A stretch of 64,000 nt of DNA from Photobacterium angustum (GCF_003026365.1 NZ_PYOM01000001.1:124001-188000), one strand, 5' to 3'; positions 26,622-37,510 are shown, numbered from the stretch's first letter. Numbers and translations are program-made. The notes: a model not told the origin generated them from the letters alone.

Positions 26622-27911
26622 ATGCTTGAGAAGTTATTTAAACTAAAGGAACACGGCACGAATGTGCGAACGGAGTTGCTTGCTGGCTTAACGACATTCC
26701 TGACCATGGCTTACATCATTTTTGTAAACCCTACTATGCTAGCCAATACGGGAATGGATAAAGGTGCAGTATTTGTTGCGACCTGTTTAGCAGCAATGAT
26801 CGGTTGTTTTGTGATGGGATTTTTTGCTAACTATCCTGTCGCACAAGCCCCTGGCATGGGGTTGAATGCCTTCTTTACTTATACCGTTGTACTAGGCATG
26901 GGGTATACATGGCAAGTCGCTTTAGCCGCTGTTTTCTTATCAGGCTTGTGCTTTATTGTATTAAGTTTATTAAAAGTACGGGAATGGATCATTAACTCCA
27001 TACCGTTGGCGCTTCGAACCGGGATTTCTGCAGGTATTGGTTTATTCCTTGCTTTCATTGCATTACAGAGCTCAGGCATTGTAGTGGATAATCCTGCAAC
27101 GTTAGTACAAGTAGGAGATCTAACCAGTTTCCCTGTTGTAATGGCTGCACTCGGTTTCTTTCTAACAATAGCGCTTGTTCACCGTGGCTTTAAAGCCGCA
27201 GTATTAATTGCAATCTTAATTGTTACAGGGGTGAGTATTGCATTTGGTGAAGTGACTTATGGCGGCATTATGTCAATGCCACCAAGCATTGCACCAACTT
27301 TCATGCAATTAGATTTTTCGGGTGCAATGGAAGTTGGCCTGATTTCAATTGTGTTTGCTTTCTTATTTGTCGATTTATTTGATACCGCAGGTACGCTTGT
27401 CGGTGTTGCTACAAAAGCAAACTTAATTGGTGAGGATGGCAAGTTGCCCCGCCTAAATCGCGCGTTACTTGCAGATAGTACAGCAACCTCTGTTGGTGCC
27501 TTATTGGGTACATCGAATACTACTTCTTTTGTCGAGAGTGTGTCCGGTGTCGCAGTCGGAGGTCGTACAGGTCTTACTGCGGTAACTGTTGGTGTATTAT
27601 TCCTACTCGCTCTATTTTTTGCTCCATTAGCTGGCATGGTACCTGCCTACGCAACAGCAGGTGCATTATTCTACGTCGCGATTTTAATGATGTCAGGGCT
27701 GGTGGCAATTGATTGGCGCGATCTAACAGAAGCTGCGCCTGTTGTTGTAGTTTGTTTGTTGATGCCTTTAACTTATTCTATAGCTGAAGGTATCGGCCTT
27801 GGTTTTATCACTTATGCTGCGGTTAAAGCTATGAGTGGTAAGGGACGTGATGTAAATATCAGTGTTTGGGTTATTTCAGCATTGTTCCTTGCAAAAATAA
27901 TTTTCCTTTAA
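26622..27911 (+). CDS. purine (adenine/guanine/hypoxanthine) permease, AzgA family
   Basis: Inner membrane proton symporter of the NCS2/AzgA branch, related to E. coli AdeP/GhxP and Bacillus PbuG. The 430 residues have 12-14 hydrophobic segments and the family blocks ELLAGLTTFLTMAYIIFVNP, APGMGLNAFFTY, FVDLFDTAGTL and GTSNTTSFVESVSGVAVGGRTGLTAV. I start at ATG 26622 (MLEKLFKLKEHG) with AAGGA upstream. The exact purine cannot be told. PurR control and the downstream gpt gene indicate purine salvage. Confidence 0.9.
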   Translation: MLEKLFKLKEHGTNVRTELLAGLTTFLTMAYIIFVNPTMLANTGMDKGAVFVATCLAAMIGCFVMGFFANYPVAQAPGMGLNAFFTYTVVLGMGYTWQVALAAVFLSGLCFIVLSLLKVREWIINSIPLALRTGISAGIGLFLAFIALQSSGIVVDNPATLVQVGDLTSFPVVMAALGFFLTIALVHRGFKAAVLIAILIVTGVSIAFGEVTYGGIMSMPPSIAPTFMQLDFSGAMEVGLISIVFAFLFVDLFDTAGTLVGVATKANLIGEDGKLPRLNRALLADSTATSVGALLGTSNTTSFVESVSGVAVGGRTGLTAVTVGVLFLLALFFAPLAGMVPAYATAGALFYVAILMMSGLVAIDWRDLTEAAPVVVVCLLMPLTYSIAEGIGLGFITYAAVKAMSGKGRDVNISVWVISALFLAKIIFL

Positions 27912-27980
27912 GTTTTAGATTTCATAAAGCTTTATTTATTTATGGCGATTTAACATCGTTGATCCAGAGGTTCTTTATCT

Positions 27981-28439
27981 ATGAGTAATAAATTCATCAT
28001 CACTTGGGATAACATGCAAACTTACACCCGTCAGCTAGCTGAAAAGTTGCTACCTGCTGAGCAGTGGACCGGTATTATTGCTGTTAGCCGTGGCGGTCTT
28101 GTTCCTGCTGCTATTTTGGCGCGTGAACTGGGTATTCGTCATGTAGATACCGTATGTATCTCAAGCTACGATCATGATCACCAGCGCGATATGCGTGTGA
28201 TCAAGAAAGCAGAAGGTGATGGTGAAGGCTTTATTATTGTTGATGATTTAGTTGACACGGGCGGTACTGCTGAAAAAATTCGTGAAATGTACCCACGTGG
28301 TAAATTTGTAACAGTATGCGCAAAGCCTGCTGGTCAACATTTAGTTGATGATTATGTTGTTGATATTCCACAAGAAACGTGGATTGAGCAACCATGGGAT
28401 ATGGCGGTTACTTTTGTCGATCCTATCGCTAAAAAATAA
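27981..28439 (+). CDS. gpt: xanthine-guanine phosphoribosyltransferase
   Basis: Converts guanine, xanthine and hypoxanthine with PRPP into nucleotides. The 152 residues match E. coli Gpt throughout: [33 protein letters not shown], and the PRPP motif [14 protein letters not shown]. It follows the purine permease by 70 bases and probably shares its transcript, coupling uptake to salvage. Confidence 0.96.
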   Translation: MSNKFIITWDNMQTYTRQLAEKLLPAEQWTGIIAVSRGGLVPAAILARELGIRHVDTVCISSYDHDHQRDMRVIKKAEGDGEGFIIVDDLVDTGGTAEKIREMYPRGKFVTVCAKPAGQHLVDDYVVDIPQETWIEQPWDMAVTFVDPIAKK

Positions 28440-28501
28440 GCAGCTTAATCTCTTACAGTATAGAGTAGTGCTACTCGCTACTGTAAACTAAGATTGTTTT
28501 T

Positions 28502-28530
28502 AAAGACGCCATAAAGGCGTCTTTTTTTTG
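28502..28530 (+). terminator. terminator of gpt
   Basis: AAAGACGCC / GGCGTCTTT, nine base pairs, five-base loop, eight T residues. Confidence 0.9.
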
Positions 28531-28603
28531 CGTTAAATCGACATCTACAACCCGTTTTGGGTATATCATCTTAACAATTATCACGCCTACGTTGGAGAGT
28601 GCT

Positions 28604-29863
28604 GTGTCAGAGCCATCCCCTGAGAATTTATCAGAAAAGCTATTTGCCCCGAGACCGACGTCAAAAGAAACCTCGAATTTAGTTAAAATTGCCCATGTGC
28701 GAAGTGGAAAAGTAAATAATGCACTTGATGGCGAAAGTGAAACTGGTTGGTACCGCGTTTTACGCCGTCCACAATGGATTTGGCAGGGCGTCGATCCAAT
28801 AGAGCTTGAAGCGATACTTGCTCGTATTGCGAGTGCGAAAGCTCCACGTACAAGTGAAAATTTACTTGATACGGTGATTGGCTATAAGCCAGGTAACTGG
28901 ACATACGAATGGTCGCAGTTGGGTGCAAACTATCAGAAGCAAGCACGTCTTTTATTAAATGAAGGTGAGAAACTTAAAGCTTCTGAGTTGTTATTAAAAG
29001 CCAGCACTCATTACAGTATTGCCGCGTATCCATATATCAAAGGCGATCAATTAGCTGATCAAGCAGAATTGCAAGCCAATCAAAGTTATCGTGAAGCGAT
29101 AGAATTACGCCCGCATGATATGCGAACGATTAATGTTAAGTATGAAGGTAAAACTTTTGAAGCTTTTATTCATTTGCCTCGTACCGATAAGCTATTACCC
29201 ACAGTCATCGTTAGCGGTGGATTAGATACATTGCAATGCGATTTGTGGCGCTTATATGAAGATTATTTAGGACCGGCAGGTTATGCGATGGTAACACTGG
29301 ATATGCCATCTGTGGGTCATTGTGATCGTTGGAATTTAACTGAAGATACCAGTCGACTTCATCAAGCGCTATTACAGCAGATCCGTGATGTACCTTGGGT
29401 CGATCACCATAAAGTTGCGATGCTAGGATTACGAATGGGCGGTAATGCTGCCATTCGTTTAGGCTTTATGGAGCCAACACGTTTAAAAACTTGTATTAGT
29501 TTGGGCGGCGCGATTCATAGCGTGTTGACTCAACCTAAGCTTATTGAGCAGATACCCCGGATGTATCTTGATGTTTTAGCATCTCGAATGGGAAAAAATG
29601 GTCAATCAGAAACCAGCATCATTTCTCATCTTCCTGCATGGTCGTTAAAGCACCAAGGGATTTTAGGTCGCCGTCGTATTGATATGCCAATGCTGGGGAT
29701 AAGTTTAAAAAATGATCCTGTATGCCCTGAAAGTGATAATCAGTTAATAGCGTTATCCAGTTATGGTGGCAAAGCGATAACATTACCAGAAAAACCGATT
29801 CATGATGGCTACCACCGTTCATTAACGACTGTCGTTGAATGGTTAAATGAGCAGTTAGGGTAG
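28604..29863 (+). CDS. frsA: FrsA (fermentation-respiration switch) alpha/beta-hydrolase-like protein
   Basis: FrsA binds dephosphorylated EIIA-Glc in E. coli and shifts metabolism towards fermentation; a pyruvate decarboxylase activity reported for the V. vulnificus protein was later disputed. The 419 residues have an all-helical cap (1-170) and an alpha/beta-hydrolase fold with VIVSGGLDTLQ. The nucleophile elbow reads GLRMGG, so the usual serine is replaced by arginine, as in the family. GTG at 28604 with GGAGAG upstream is the start. crr, encoding its partner, is at 39618. Confidence 0.92.
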   Translation: MSEPSPENLSEKLFAPRPTSKETSNLVKIAHVRSGKVNNALDGESETGWYRVLRRPQWIWQGVDPIELEAILARIASAKAPRTSENLLDTVIGYKPGNWTYEWSQLGANYQKQARLLLNEGEKLKASELLLKASTHYSIAAYPYIKGDQLADQAELQANQSYREAIELRPHDMRTINVKYEGKTFEAFIHLPRTDKLLPTVIVSGGLDTLQCDLWRLYEDYLGPAGYAMVTLDMPSVGHCDRWNLTEDTSRLHQALLQQIRDVPWVDHHKVAMLGLRMGGNAAIRLGFMEPTRLKTCISLGGAIHSVLTQPKLIEQIPRMYLDVLASRMGKNGQSETSIISHLPAWSLKHQGILGRRRIDMPMLGISLKNDPVCPESDNQLIALSSYGGKAITLPEKPIHDGYHRSLTTVVEWLNEQLG

Positions 29864-30135
29864 TAAAGTAGACAATTATTTGGCTCTGGTGGTTAAATAG
29901 AGACAAAATCTTGACGGAATACCGTGAGGATATCGCATTTTATTTTATACCACTATGATATTGTTAATAAAATGACGTATCTTCATTGGCATTTTATCCA
30001 TATTCAACCATAATATATAAAGACTGATAGCTATCTTGTTGCACATAAACAACATGATTAAAAAACGTTATTAGAAGTATATTATTTTGAGTATTAGCAT
30101 ACTCATCACTGCAGTTGACTATGGATGGATTTGCA

Positions 30136-30540
30136 ATGACTTCGACAACTCTTTTTCCGCCTCATGGGCGTTTAATGACAAAATTAACTGCGCTTGGTCC
30201 TTACTTACGTGAGAAAAAATCAAAAGAAGGTCAGTTCTTTTTTGATTGTTTAGCCAGTTGTGTTAATGCTGATAAAGAGCCAGAACAACGTGAATTTTGG
30301 GGCTGGTGGTTAATTTTAACGGCAACCGGTAATGGTTATGAATATTGCTATGATTTTGGCCGTTTTGATTTAAATGGTGAGTGGAACAGTGGAAAGTTAC
30401 CCGCGAAGCATAAAGATGCGGTAATGAAAACATTATCAGATTTTCACGTTAAGTTGACGCCATTTATTGTTGATGAATGCCAATTAACGTTATCTTCATC
30501 TTCAGAACTCACGCAAACACCGCTTACTGAGCTAGCATAA
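30136..30540 (+). CDS. crl: sigma factor-binding protein Crl
   Basis: Helps RpoS (sigma-S) bind core RNA polymerase. The 134 residues carry the Crl core: LTALGPYLREKKSKEGQFFFDCLA with the following EQREFWGWW, and YDFGRFD. Length matches E. coli Crl (133). ATG at 30136 has GGA six bases upstream and is preferred over earlier in-frame codons. It lies next to frsA and upstream of proBA, the same neighbourhood as in E. coli. Confidence 0.93.
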   Translation: MTSTTLFPPHGRLMTKLTALGPYLREKKSKEGQFFFDCLASCVNADKEPEQREFWGWWLILTATGNGYEYCYDFGRFDLNGEWNSGKLPAKHKDAVMKTLSDFHVKLTPFIVDECQLTLSSSSELTQTPLTELA

Positions 30541-30560
30541 ATAATTTGCTCAAAATTTAT

Positions 30561-30592
30561 AAAACCCATCCAATGAAGTGATGGGTTTTTTT
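30561..30592 (+). terminator. terminator of crl
   Basis: AAAACCCATC / GATGGGTTTT, ten base pairs with a nine-base loop, then T residues. Confidence 0.88.
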
Positions 30593-30794
30593 GTATCTTT
30601 TTTTATATATTGCTGTCTGAGACAACCGAATTTAGCGGCTTCATGATGATTTTGTGTGATTTGTAAGCGTTTCAGTTGTTTAACTAAATATTTGCGTACT
30701 TATATCTATTTAGTCACTGTTTTTCTCTTGTGCTTTATTAGCAGTATTGATAAAACAAAGTACATATTATTTCTTTATATTTTGTTTGATCCCC

Positions 30795-31949
30795 ATGGCA
30801 GATACCAAAAATACTAATGCTCGAGAGCAAGACCTTGCAGCATCTGCTGCATCACAAACAATTGTTGTTAAGTTGGGTACCAGTGTTCTTACTGGCGGTA
30901 CGCTGAAGTTAGATCGCGCCCATATGGTTGAGCTTGTCCGTCAATGTGCGATGCTTCGTCGTCAAGGACATAAAATTATTATTGTCACATCTGGTGCAAT
31001 TGCAGCAGGACGTGAGCATTTAGGTTACCCCGAACTGCCCAAAACAATGGCGAGTAAGCAATTACTGGCTGCGGTTGGTCAAGGTCGCTTAATTCAAGAG
31101 TGGGAAACCTTATTTGGTATCTATGGGATCAATATTGGTCAAATGCTATTAACGCGTGCAGATTTAAACGATCGTGAACGTTATTTAAATGCGCGTGATA
31201 TGTTAGTCGCCTTACTGGATAACGGCATTGTTCCTGTTGTAAATGAAAATGATGCGGTAGCGACAACAGAAATTAAAGTGGGTGATAACGATAATTTATC
31301 CGCACTTGTCGGTATTTTAGGCGGCGCAGATAAATTATTACTGATGACCGATCAGCCTGGTTTATTCACTGCCGATCCACGTAATAATCCTGACGCAGAG
31401 CTCATCCGCGAAGTACATACTATTGATGAAACATTGCGTAAATTAGCGGGGGGGACTGTTGGTGGTCTAGGTACTGGCGGTATGGCAACAAAACTACAGG
31501 CCGCAGATGTGGCTCGTCGAGCTGGTATAGAAGTGATCATTGCTGCTGGTCGTCGCCCTGATGTAATTATTGATTTAGCGAAAGGTAAATCTGTAGGTAC
31601 GCGTTTCTTACCACTGGAATCACCATTAGAAAGCCGTAAGCGTTGGATTTTAGCTGGGCCACCTCCTGCGGGTGACATTGTTATTGATGATGGCGCTGTC
31701 ATTGCTGTGCAACAACGTGGGAGTAGTTTACTTGCGAAAGGGATCACCACGGTAAAAGGTGATTTTGAACGCGGTGAAGTTGTGCGTATTTTTGATAAAC
31801 AAAATAACCTATTAGCACGTGGTATTTGCCGCTACTCGAGTGTAGATATGGCAAAAATTGCAGGAAAGCATAGCCAAGAAATCCACCTTGTGTTGGGTTA
31901 CGAACATGGTCACGTGGCTATCCATCGTGATGATATGGTAGTTATTTAA
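30795..31949 (+). CDS. proB: glutamate 5-kinase
   Basis: First enzyme of proline synthesis; feedback-inhibited by proline in the family. The 384 residues contain the amino-acid kinase domain ([63 protein letters not shown]) and a C-terminal PUA domain (about 290-380). I start at ATG 30795 (MADTKN); no Shine-Dalgarno is visible there or at an upstream TTG. It is 67 bases from proA, forming the proBA operon. Confidence 0.94.
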   Translation: MADTKNTNAREQDLAASAASQTIVVKLGTSVLTGGTLKLDRAHMVELVRQCAMLRRQGHKIIIVTSGAIAAGREHLGYPELPKTMASKQLLAAVGQGRLIQEWETLFGIYGINIGQMLLTRADLNDRERYLNARDMLVALLDNGIVPVVNENDAVATTEIKVGDNDNLSALVGILGGADKLLLMTDQPGLFTADPRNNPDAELIREVHTIDETLRKLAGGTVGGLGTGGMATKLQAADVARRAGIEVIIAAGRRPDVIIDLAKGKSVGTRFLPLESPLESRKRWILAGPPPAGDIVIDDGAVIAVQQRGSSLLAKGITTVKGDFERGEVVRIFDKQNNLLARGICRYSSVDMAKIAGKHSQEIHLVLGYEHGHVAIHRDDMVVI

Positions 31950-32016
31950 AAACGACATGTATGTATAAATACAGATAAGTATTGGCATCACGACAAGGAT
32001 TAATAGAGGAATTATT

Positions 32017-33273
32017 GTGAATCTGGAATTAATGGGACAAGCGGCACAACAGGCTGCTTTCGAGTTAGCAACAACGGCAACTGCTATTAAAAATAATGCC
32101 TTAGCGATTATTGCTGATGAATTAGAAAGTAATAAAGACATTATCTTAGCAGCGAACAAACAAGATATTGATGCCGCACTTGAATCAGGTATGTCTGATG
32201 CATTAGTTGATCGCCTATTACTAAATGAATCACGTTTAGCGGGTATCGCAAATGATGTGCGTAATGTGATTAATCTTAATGATCCTGTTGGTGCAGAGCT
32301 TGATAGCCGCGTACTTGAAAATGGCATGCGTTTAAGCCGTCGTCGTGTTCCATTAGGTGTTGTTGGTGTAATTTATGAAGCGCGTCCGAATGTTACGATT
32401 GATATTGCTGCACTATGCCTAAAAACAGGTAACGCCAGCATTCTTCGTGGTGGTCGTGAGACATTCCATTCCAATATGGCACTGGTAAAAGTGATTCAAG
32501 TGGCATTGGAAAAAGCAGGACTACCAGCCGCTTCTGTACAGTACATAGAGCAACCCGAACGTGAACTTGTTTCACAATTGCTCAAGCTTGATCAATACGT
32601 GGATATGATCATTCCTCGTGGTGGTGCGGGTTTACATAAAATGTGTAAAGAAAACAGCACTATTCCTGTGATAATCGGCGGTTTTGGTATTAGCCATATT
32701 TATGTTGATGAAAGTGCTGATCTTACTCGTTCTTTAGATGTGGTTGAAAATGCCAAAGTACAGCGTCCATCAGCCTGTAATGCGTTAGATACCTTATTGG
32801 TAAATGAGAAAGTAGCAGAAGCTTTCTTATCACGTTTAGTTGAGCGTATGAATAAAGCCAAGGTCGAGTTGGTTGCTGATGAAGCAGCCTATAATTTACT
32901 TGAAGGTAAAGCGGCTTCACTGCGTAAGATAGTAGAAGGTGACTTTGATACTGAATGGTTAAGTTACACCTTAGGTATTAAGGTAGTAAACGATGTGGAT
33001 GAAGCAATTTTCCATATGCGTAAGCACAATGCGAGCCATTCAGATTCAATCTTAACCAATAACCTGCAGTCGGCAGAACGTTTTGTTAATGCGGCAGGCT
33101 CTGCTGCTGTTTATGTGAATGCGTCTACGCGTTTTACTGACGGTGCACAATTTGGTTTAGGTGCTGAAGTTGCTGTATCTACTCAGAAACTGCATGCTCG
33201 TGGTCCAATGGGTTTAGAAGAGCTGACGAGTTATAAGTGGGTTGGTGTTGCTGATTACTTAAGTCGTGCTTAA
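32017..33273 (+). CDS. proA: gamma-glutamyl phosphate reductase
   Basis: NADPH-dependent reductase making glutamate semialdehyde for proline. The 418 residues match E. coli ProA from end to end: [36 protein letters not shown] and [18 protein letters not shown]. The catalytic cysteine in [15 protein letters not shown] is present. The start is GTG 32017 with AGAGGA upstream. Second gene of proBA. Confidence 0.96.
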   Translation: MNLELMGQAAQQAAFELATTATAIKNNALAIIADELESNKDIILAANKQDIDAALESGMSDALVDRLLLNESRLAGIANDVRNVINLNDPVGAELDSRVLENGMRLSRRRVPLGVVGVIYEARPNVTIDIAALCLKTGNASILRGGRETFHSNMALVKVIQVALEKAGLPAASVQYIEQPERELVSQLLKLDQYVDMIIPRGGAGLHKMCKENSTIPVIIGGFGISHIYVDESADLTRSLDVVENAKVQRPSACNALDTLLVNEKVAEAFLSRLVERMNKAKVELVADEAAYNLLEGKAASLRKIVEGDFDTEWLSYTLGIKVVNDVDEAIFHMRKHNASHSDSILTNNLQSAERFVNAAGSAAVYVNASTRFTDGAQFGLGAEVAVSTQKLHARGPMGLEELTSYKWVGVADYLSRA

Positions 33274-33290
33274 TCGTTAAATAAAATGTA

Positions 33291-33332
33291 AAAAGCTGCC
33301 AGCGAGTAATCACTAATTGGCAGCTTTTTTTT
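33291..33332. terminator. terminator between proA and a convergent small gene
   Basis: AAAAGCTGCCA / TGGCAGCTTTT, 11 base pairs with a 16-base loop and a T run on the plus strand. It lies just before the end of the minus-strand gene at 33336. Confidence 0.85.
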
Positions 33333-33335
33333 GTC

Positions 33336-33530
33336 TTATTCTTTGTTGTCTTCTTTATCTTGAGATACAGGATCTTCTTTCTTACTGAGAGGGTGTTTGT
33401 CGTCAAACAGTTTGTTCTTTTTCTGCATCCCAATCTTCATATAAGCTGTATATTTTAGCGCTGCAATGTTGCTAGCTATGACGGCAACAATAATAAAAGA
33501 GATCACCCAGGGGTTAAAAAGCCATTCCAT
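33336..33530 (-). CDS. small membrane protein, probable DUF2897 family
   Basis: A 64-residue protein with a single N-terminal membrane helix (about residues 8-27) and a highly charged, lysine- and aspartate-rich cytoplasmic tail. ATG 33530 has GAGG upstream. It occupies the place next to dapE where E. coli has ypfN, which is also a small one-helix membrane protein, but the sequences look different. I think it belongs to DUF2897, from memory of Vibrio proteins. Function unknown. Confidence 0.7.
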   Translation of the reverse strand: MEWLFNPWVISFIIVAVIASNIAALKYTAYMKIGMQKKNKLFDDKHPLSKKEDPVSQDKEDNKE

Positions 33531-33614
33531 ATTAGCCTCACTTTAGTGATAAAGAGTATTTTCAGGATAACACTTTTATCTAACACTTAGCTCATATATT
33601 CGTCATTCATGGTA

Positions 33615-33668
33615 ATAAAAAAGCAGCCACATATTTCACTTTTTAAGTAAAAATATGTTAGCTGCTTT
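33615..33668 (-). terminator. terminator of yffB-dapE
   Basis: On the minus strand, AAAGCAGC..ACATATTT pairs with AAATATGT..GCTGCTTT, followed by T residues. It starts 22 bases beyond the dapE stop. Confidence 0.8.
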
Positions 33669-33689
33669 GAGTATTGAATGTGTTTGTGA

Positions 33690-35187
<1,498 letters not shown>

Positions 35188-35426
35188 AAAAGATCTGACT
35201 TGATTATATTTTAATGGATAGTCTTTTATAACGAGATTACACAATGACCGCAAGTGTTGTTGTTTATGAGGTGTTGTAAGAGGTTGCAAACGGTATTGTT
35301 AACAAAAACAATAATACTTTTTTATTTTTTATATTTAATAGAAGTAAAGATAAAGCTGGCTTGATCAAACTCAACATAAATATTTTCCACTGCTTAATAA
35401 TAGTGGAATACTTTATGGAGGCCTCA

Positions 35427-35705
35427 ATGGAACTGAATCCGGTTTTTGCCCGTCGACTTTATTTAGCGTTGTTAGTAGAACATACAGAGAGACCTAATGT
35501 CCCTCGTTTGGTTGAGCAAACAGGCTGGCCGCGTCGAACTATTCAAGATGTATTAAAAGCGCTACCTAGCATTGGTATTGAGCTTGCTTTTATTCAAGAT
35601 GGACGTCGTCATAATGATGGTTATTATACGCTGAGTGATTGGGGACCCTTTGATTTGGAATGGGTCAAAGAAAAAGAACCCTACTTATTAGCGGCGTTAT
35701 CCTAA
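35427..35705 (+). CDS. winged helix-turn-helix DNA-binding protein
   Basis: A 92-residue protein starting MELNPVFARR at ATG 35427 with TGGAGG upstream. VPRLVEQTGWPRRTIQDVLKAL is a clear helix-turn-helix with a recognition helix, followed by a wing (FIQDGRRHNDGYYTLSDWG). No effector domain. It is monocistronic with a strong terminator and is probably a small transcription regulator whose target is unknown. The divergent yffB-dapE operon could be one, but nothing in the sequence shows it. Confidence 0.75.
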   Translation: MELNPVFARRLYLALLVEHTERPNVPRLVEQTGWPRRTIQDVLKALPSIGIELAFIQDGRRHNDGYYTLSDWGPFDLEWVKEKEPYLLAALS

Positions 35706-35710
35706 AAATT

Positions 35711-35746
35711 AAAACGCATAAGACGTCAGGTGTTATGCGTTTTTTA
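35711..35746 (+). terminator. terminator of the winged-helix gene
   Basis: AAAACGCATAA / TTATGCGTTTT, 11 base pairs with an 11-base loop, then TTT. Confidence 0.85.
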
Positions 35747-35755
35747 ATCGGACAT

Positions 35756-35944
35756 TTATTGGCCTTGGGCTTCAAGGTATAAAATAGTGGCGGCCGAACG
35801 GGATTTTACTTGTAGCTTTTTGAGTAAACTTTTCATATGTACTTTAACCGTCGCTTCTGAGATAAAGAGTTGTTCGGCTATTACGGTTGTAAGCATATGG
35901 TTGCTGTCATTAGGTAAAGATAAGAAAATTAGCGAATAGGCCAA
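35756..35944 (-). pseudogene. remnant of a NarL/LuxR-type response regulator
   Basis: Only the C-terminal DNA-binding part is left: AEQLFISEATVKVHMKSLLKKL followed by QVKSRSAATILYLEAQGQ is a textbook GerE/LuxR helix-turn-helix. Intact relatives have about 200 residues with a receiver domain; here the frame is closed by a stop at 35993-35995 and the preceding residues are not receiver-like. There is no ATG or ribosome site before the motif, only a TTG at 35944. Possibly a deletion remnant; a short functional DNA-binding peptide is less likely. Confidence 0.7.
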
Positions 35945-35984
35945 TATTCGGTATAAAGAAATAATAAGCCGTCCTTTTAGTACG

Positions 35985-36215
35985 CTAGTGCGTTATAGAA
36001 AGGCTTTTGTTGTTTTTTCGTGGGGTATTACGCTTCCATTGGCAGTATCCAATCGCAAACAACACCCCCCAAGCAAGGTAAAGCGGCAGCCATTCAAACA
36101 TAAAATAAGCGATAGAGAAGGACTGACTTTCGTTTGTGGTGATTTCAAAAAAATGCAAACCAAGAATAACGCTCAGTCCTAATAGCGTGAAGAGCTTAAA
36201 CGTTTTCTTATCCAT
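35985..36215 (-). CDS. small two-helix membrane protein, predicted Fur-regulated
   Basis: I do not recognise this 76-residue protein. It has two hydrophobic segments (about 8-23 and 37-60), a short loop between them with acidic residues, and a basic tail (QWKRNTPRKNNK). ATG 36215 has AGGA upstream. A Fur box with 15 of 19 consensus bases lies 41-59 bases before the start, so iron starvation should induce it. The truncated LuxR-type regulator lies downstream on the same strand. It might be involved in iron homeostasis, inferred only from the operator. Confidence 0.65.
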   Translation of the reverse strand: MDKKTFKLFTLLGLSVILGLHFFEITTNESQSFSIAYFMFEWLPLYLAWGVLFAIGYCQWKRNTPRKNNKSLSITH

Positions 36216-36255
36216 GATAGTTAATCCTGTTTCGAATGATATTAGAAATATACAT

Positions 36256-36274
36256 GCAAATGAGAATTATTATC
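36256..36274 (-). promoter_or_regulatory. Fur box
   Basis: The sequence GCAAATGAGAATTATTATC matches 15 of 19 positions of the Fur consensus. It is placed to control the minus-strand membrane protein gene starting at 36215. It is also just downstream of the stop of the DUF1499 gene, so it is intergenic. Confidence 0.75.
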
Positions 36275-36284
36275 AAATTATTTT

Positions 36285-36722
36285 TTATTGTTTAATCAGT
36301 TCTTGTTTTATTAGTTGGTTACGGAATGCTTCAACTCGCTTCCTATTCACACCAAAATCAGAATATCCAACCCGTGATGCAGAGCGTACTTGTAACTGCT
36401 CTGCTTTTTTTTCGACTTCAAAGTCATCAATAAACCGAAAAACTTTGCTGGTGGCTTCGATATGAAGATAGTGATCAGATTGATCTGCTATTTTTGCACC
36501 AGGTAACTGGAGTGCCACCTGTTTTATTTCTTCCCAACTATGCTCACCTTTCGCCGTTAAAAGAAAAGGCTTAACGCTAAATTGTTCACGCTTTTCAATT
36601 GTTGAGACACAATTGGGCTTATTTTCACAAAGCTGATTTATCGAACGCGTCCATGATGTTGTCTTTGTATCGCTACAGCCTGTGAGGAAGAGTAACAGCA
36701 ATAGCGTAAAGCGAAGTAACAC
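36285..36722 (-). CDS. DUF1499-family lipoprotein
   Basis: A 145-residue predicted lipoprotein: lipobox LFLTGC (cysteine 16) after a hydrophobic leader, then a DUF1499 domain with HYLHIEATSKVFRFIDDFEV and the hallmark QVRSASRVGYSDFGVNRKRVE. The start is GTG 36722 with AAGGA eight bases upstream. DUF1499 proteins have no established function. It lies 15 bases downstream of the DUF2956 gene and is probably co-transcribed with it. Confidence 0.8.
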   Translation of the reverse strand: MLLRFTLLLLLFLTGCSDTKTTSWTRSINQLCENKPNCVSTIEKREQFSVKPFLLTAKGEHSWEEIKQVALQLPGAKIADQSDHYLHIEATSKVFRFIDDFEVEKKAEQLQVRSASRVGYSDFGVNRKRVEAFRNQLIKQELIKQ

Positions 36723-36737
36723 GATGTATATCCTTTT

Positions 36738-37085
36738 TTATAATCGCGGAAGGAGTAGATAAGTGATAAACCCTAACCATGAGGCAATTAAAAGCCCCCA
36801 AGCGAGCTTGCTCTGCTGGTAGATGACAGTTGTATCCGTTATGACTTCTGAAGCGTTGTTAGCATCGTTAGAGGCCTTATTACGTGAAACCTTTTTTTTC
36901 AGTTTGTCTTGCTCACGAGCCTTGGCTTTTTGCTGCTTTTTATATTGCTCTATACCTTTTTGGATTCCTTGTGCAATCAGTCGAGTTTGCTCTTTTGTTT
37001 GCCCTGCTTTTTGTGTGGCTTTTGCGACGCGTATAGCTTCAGCTTGTATTTCTGGTGAAGGGGCAGATTGTTTTCTACTCGCCAT
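36738..37085 (-). CDS. DUF2956-like membrane-anchored protein
   Basis: A 115-residue protein: a conserved N-terminal helical segment (PSPEIQAEAIRVAKATQKAG followed by QTKEQTRLIAQGIQKGIEQY), a lysine-rich coiled region, and one C-terminal membrane helix (about 95-112). I recall this pattern as DUF2956, found in Vibrio and relatives; function unknown. ATG 37085 with GGGAGC upstream is preferred over an in-frame start at 37109. Confidence 0.72.
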   Translation of the reverse strand: MASRKQSAPSPEIQAEAIRVAKATQKAGQTKEQTRLIAQGIQKGIEQYKKQQKAKAREQDKLKKKVSRNKASNDANNASEVITDTTVIYQQSKLAWGLLIASWLGFITYLLLPRL

Positions 37086-37510
37086 GGTGCAGCTCCCTGA
37101 AAATAACATTTAAGCGTAGATTATATCCCATAAATAAGAGAGTTGATGTCCTAGCAATAAAATAGAAAGAAAAGCTGATGAACTATCTTACTGATTGTGT
37201 AGGAAATTTTCAGAAATGGGTAAAAGGTTTGTTAATGGTGTTTTTAATGTGTAACTTTATGTTTTTTAAGTATTTAACTATACCTTTTTCTGTCTGTGAT
37301 CTATGTTTAAAAAACAGTGTTTTTGTTTTTTTTAGATCAAAAAGTGTGACGATAGCGGCAATATAAAAAATGGAAAAGTGCGGTTCAGCACAAAACTTTA
37401 TCCTTATTGTTCAAAATTTAAATGAATAGATTAGAGTCGTTTGTGAACCATAGAGATGTTTATTAAGCTCTGATCTGAATTTCATTGGATACCTATTTGA
37501 GGGAAACGGC
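37086..37510. other. intergenic region between divergent DUF2956 and yfeZ-like genes
   Basis: About 425 A+T-rich bases. It should hold promoters for both flanking genes. A 62-codon open frame at 37178-37366 lacks a ribosome site and homology, and I do not call it. TGTGATCTATG (near 37296) is a possible CRP half site without a partner. Confidence 0.45.

Noticed and set aside
32690..32710. ProA has serine (GISHIYVD) where E. coli has cysteine (GVCHIYVD), which looked like loss of the catalytic cysteine
   Set aside because: By alignment with the aldehyde dehydrogenase pattern, the catalytic cysteine is the one in RPSAC, which is present here; the other position is not the nucleophile.
36991..37110. 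Extension of the DUF2956-like gene to an upstream start at 37109
   Set aside because: The ATG at 37085 has a better ribosome site and gives the family N terminus MASRKQ.
37178..37366. 62-codon open frame in the gap before yfeZ
   Set aside because: No Shine-Dalgarno, low-complexity A+T-rich coding and no recognisable motif.
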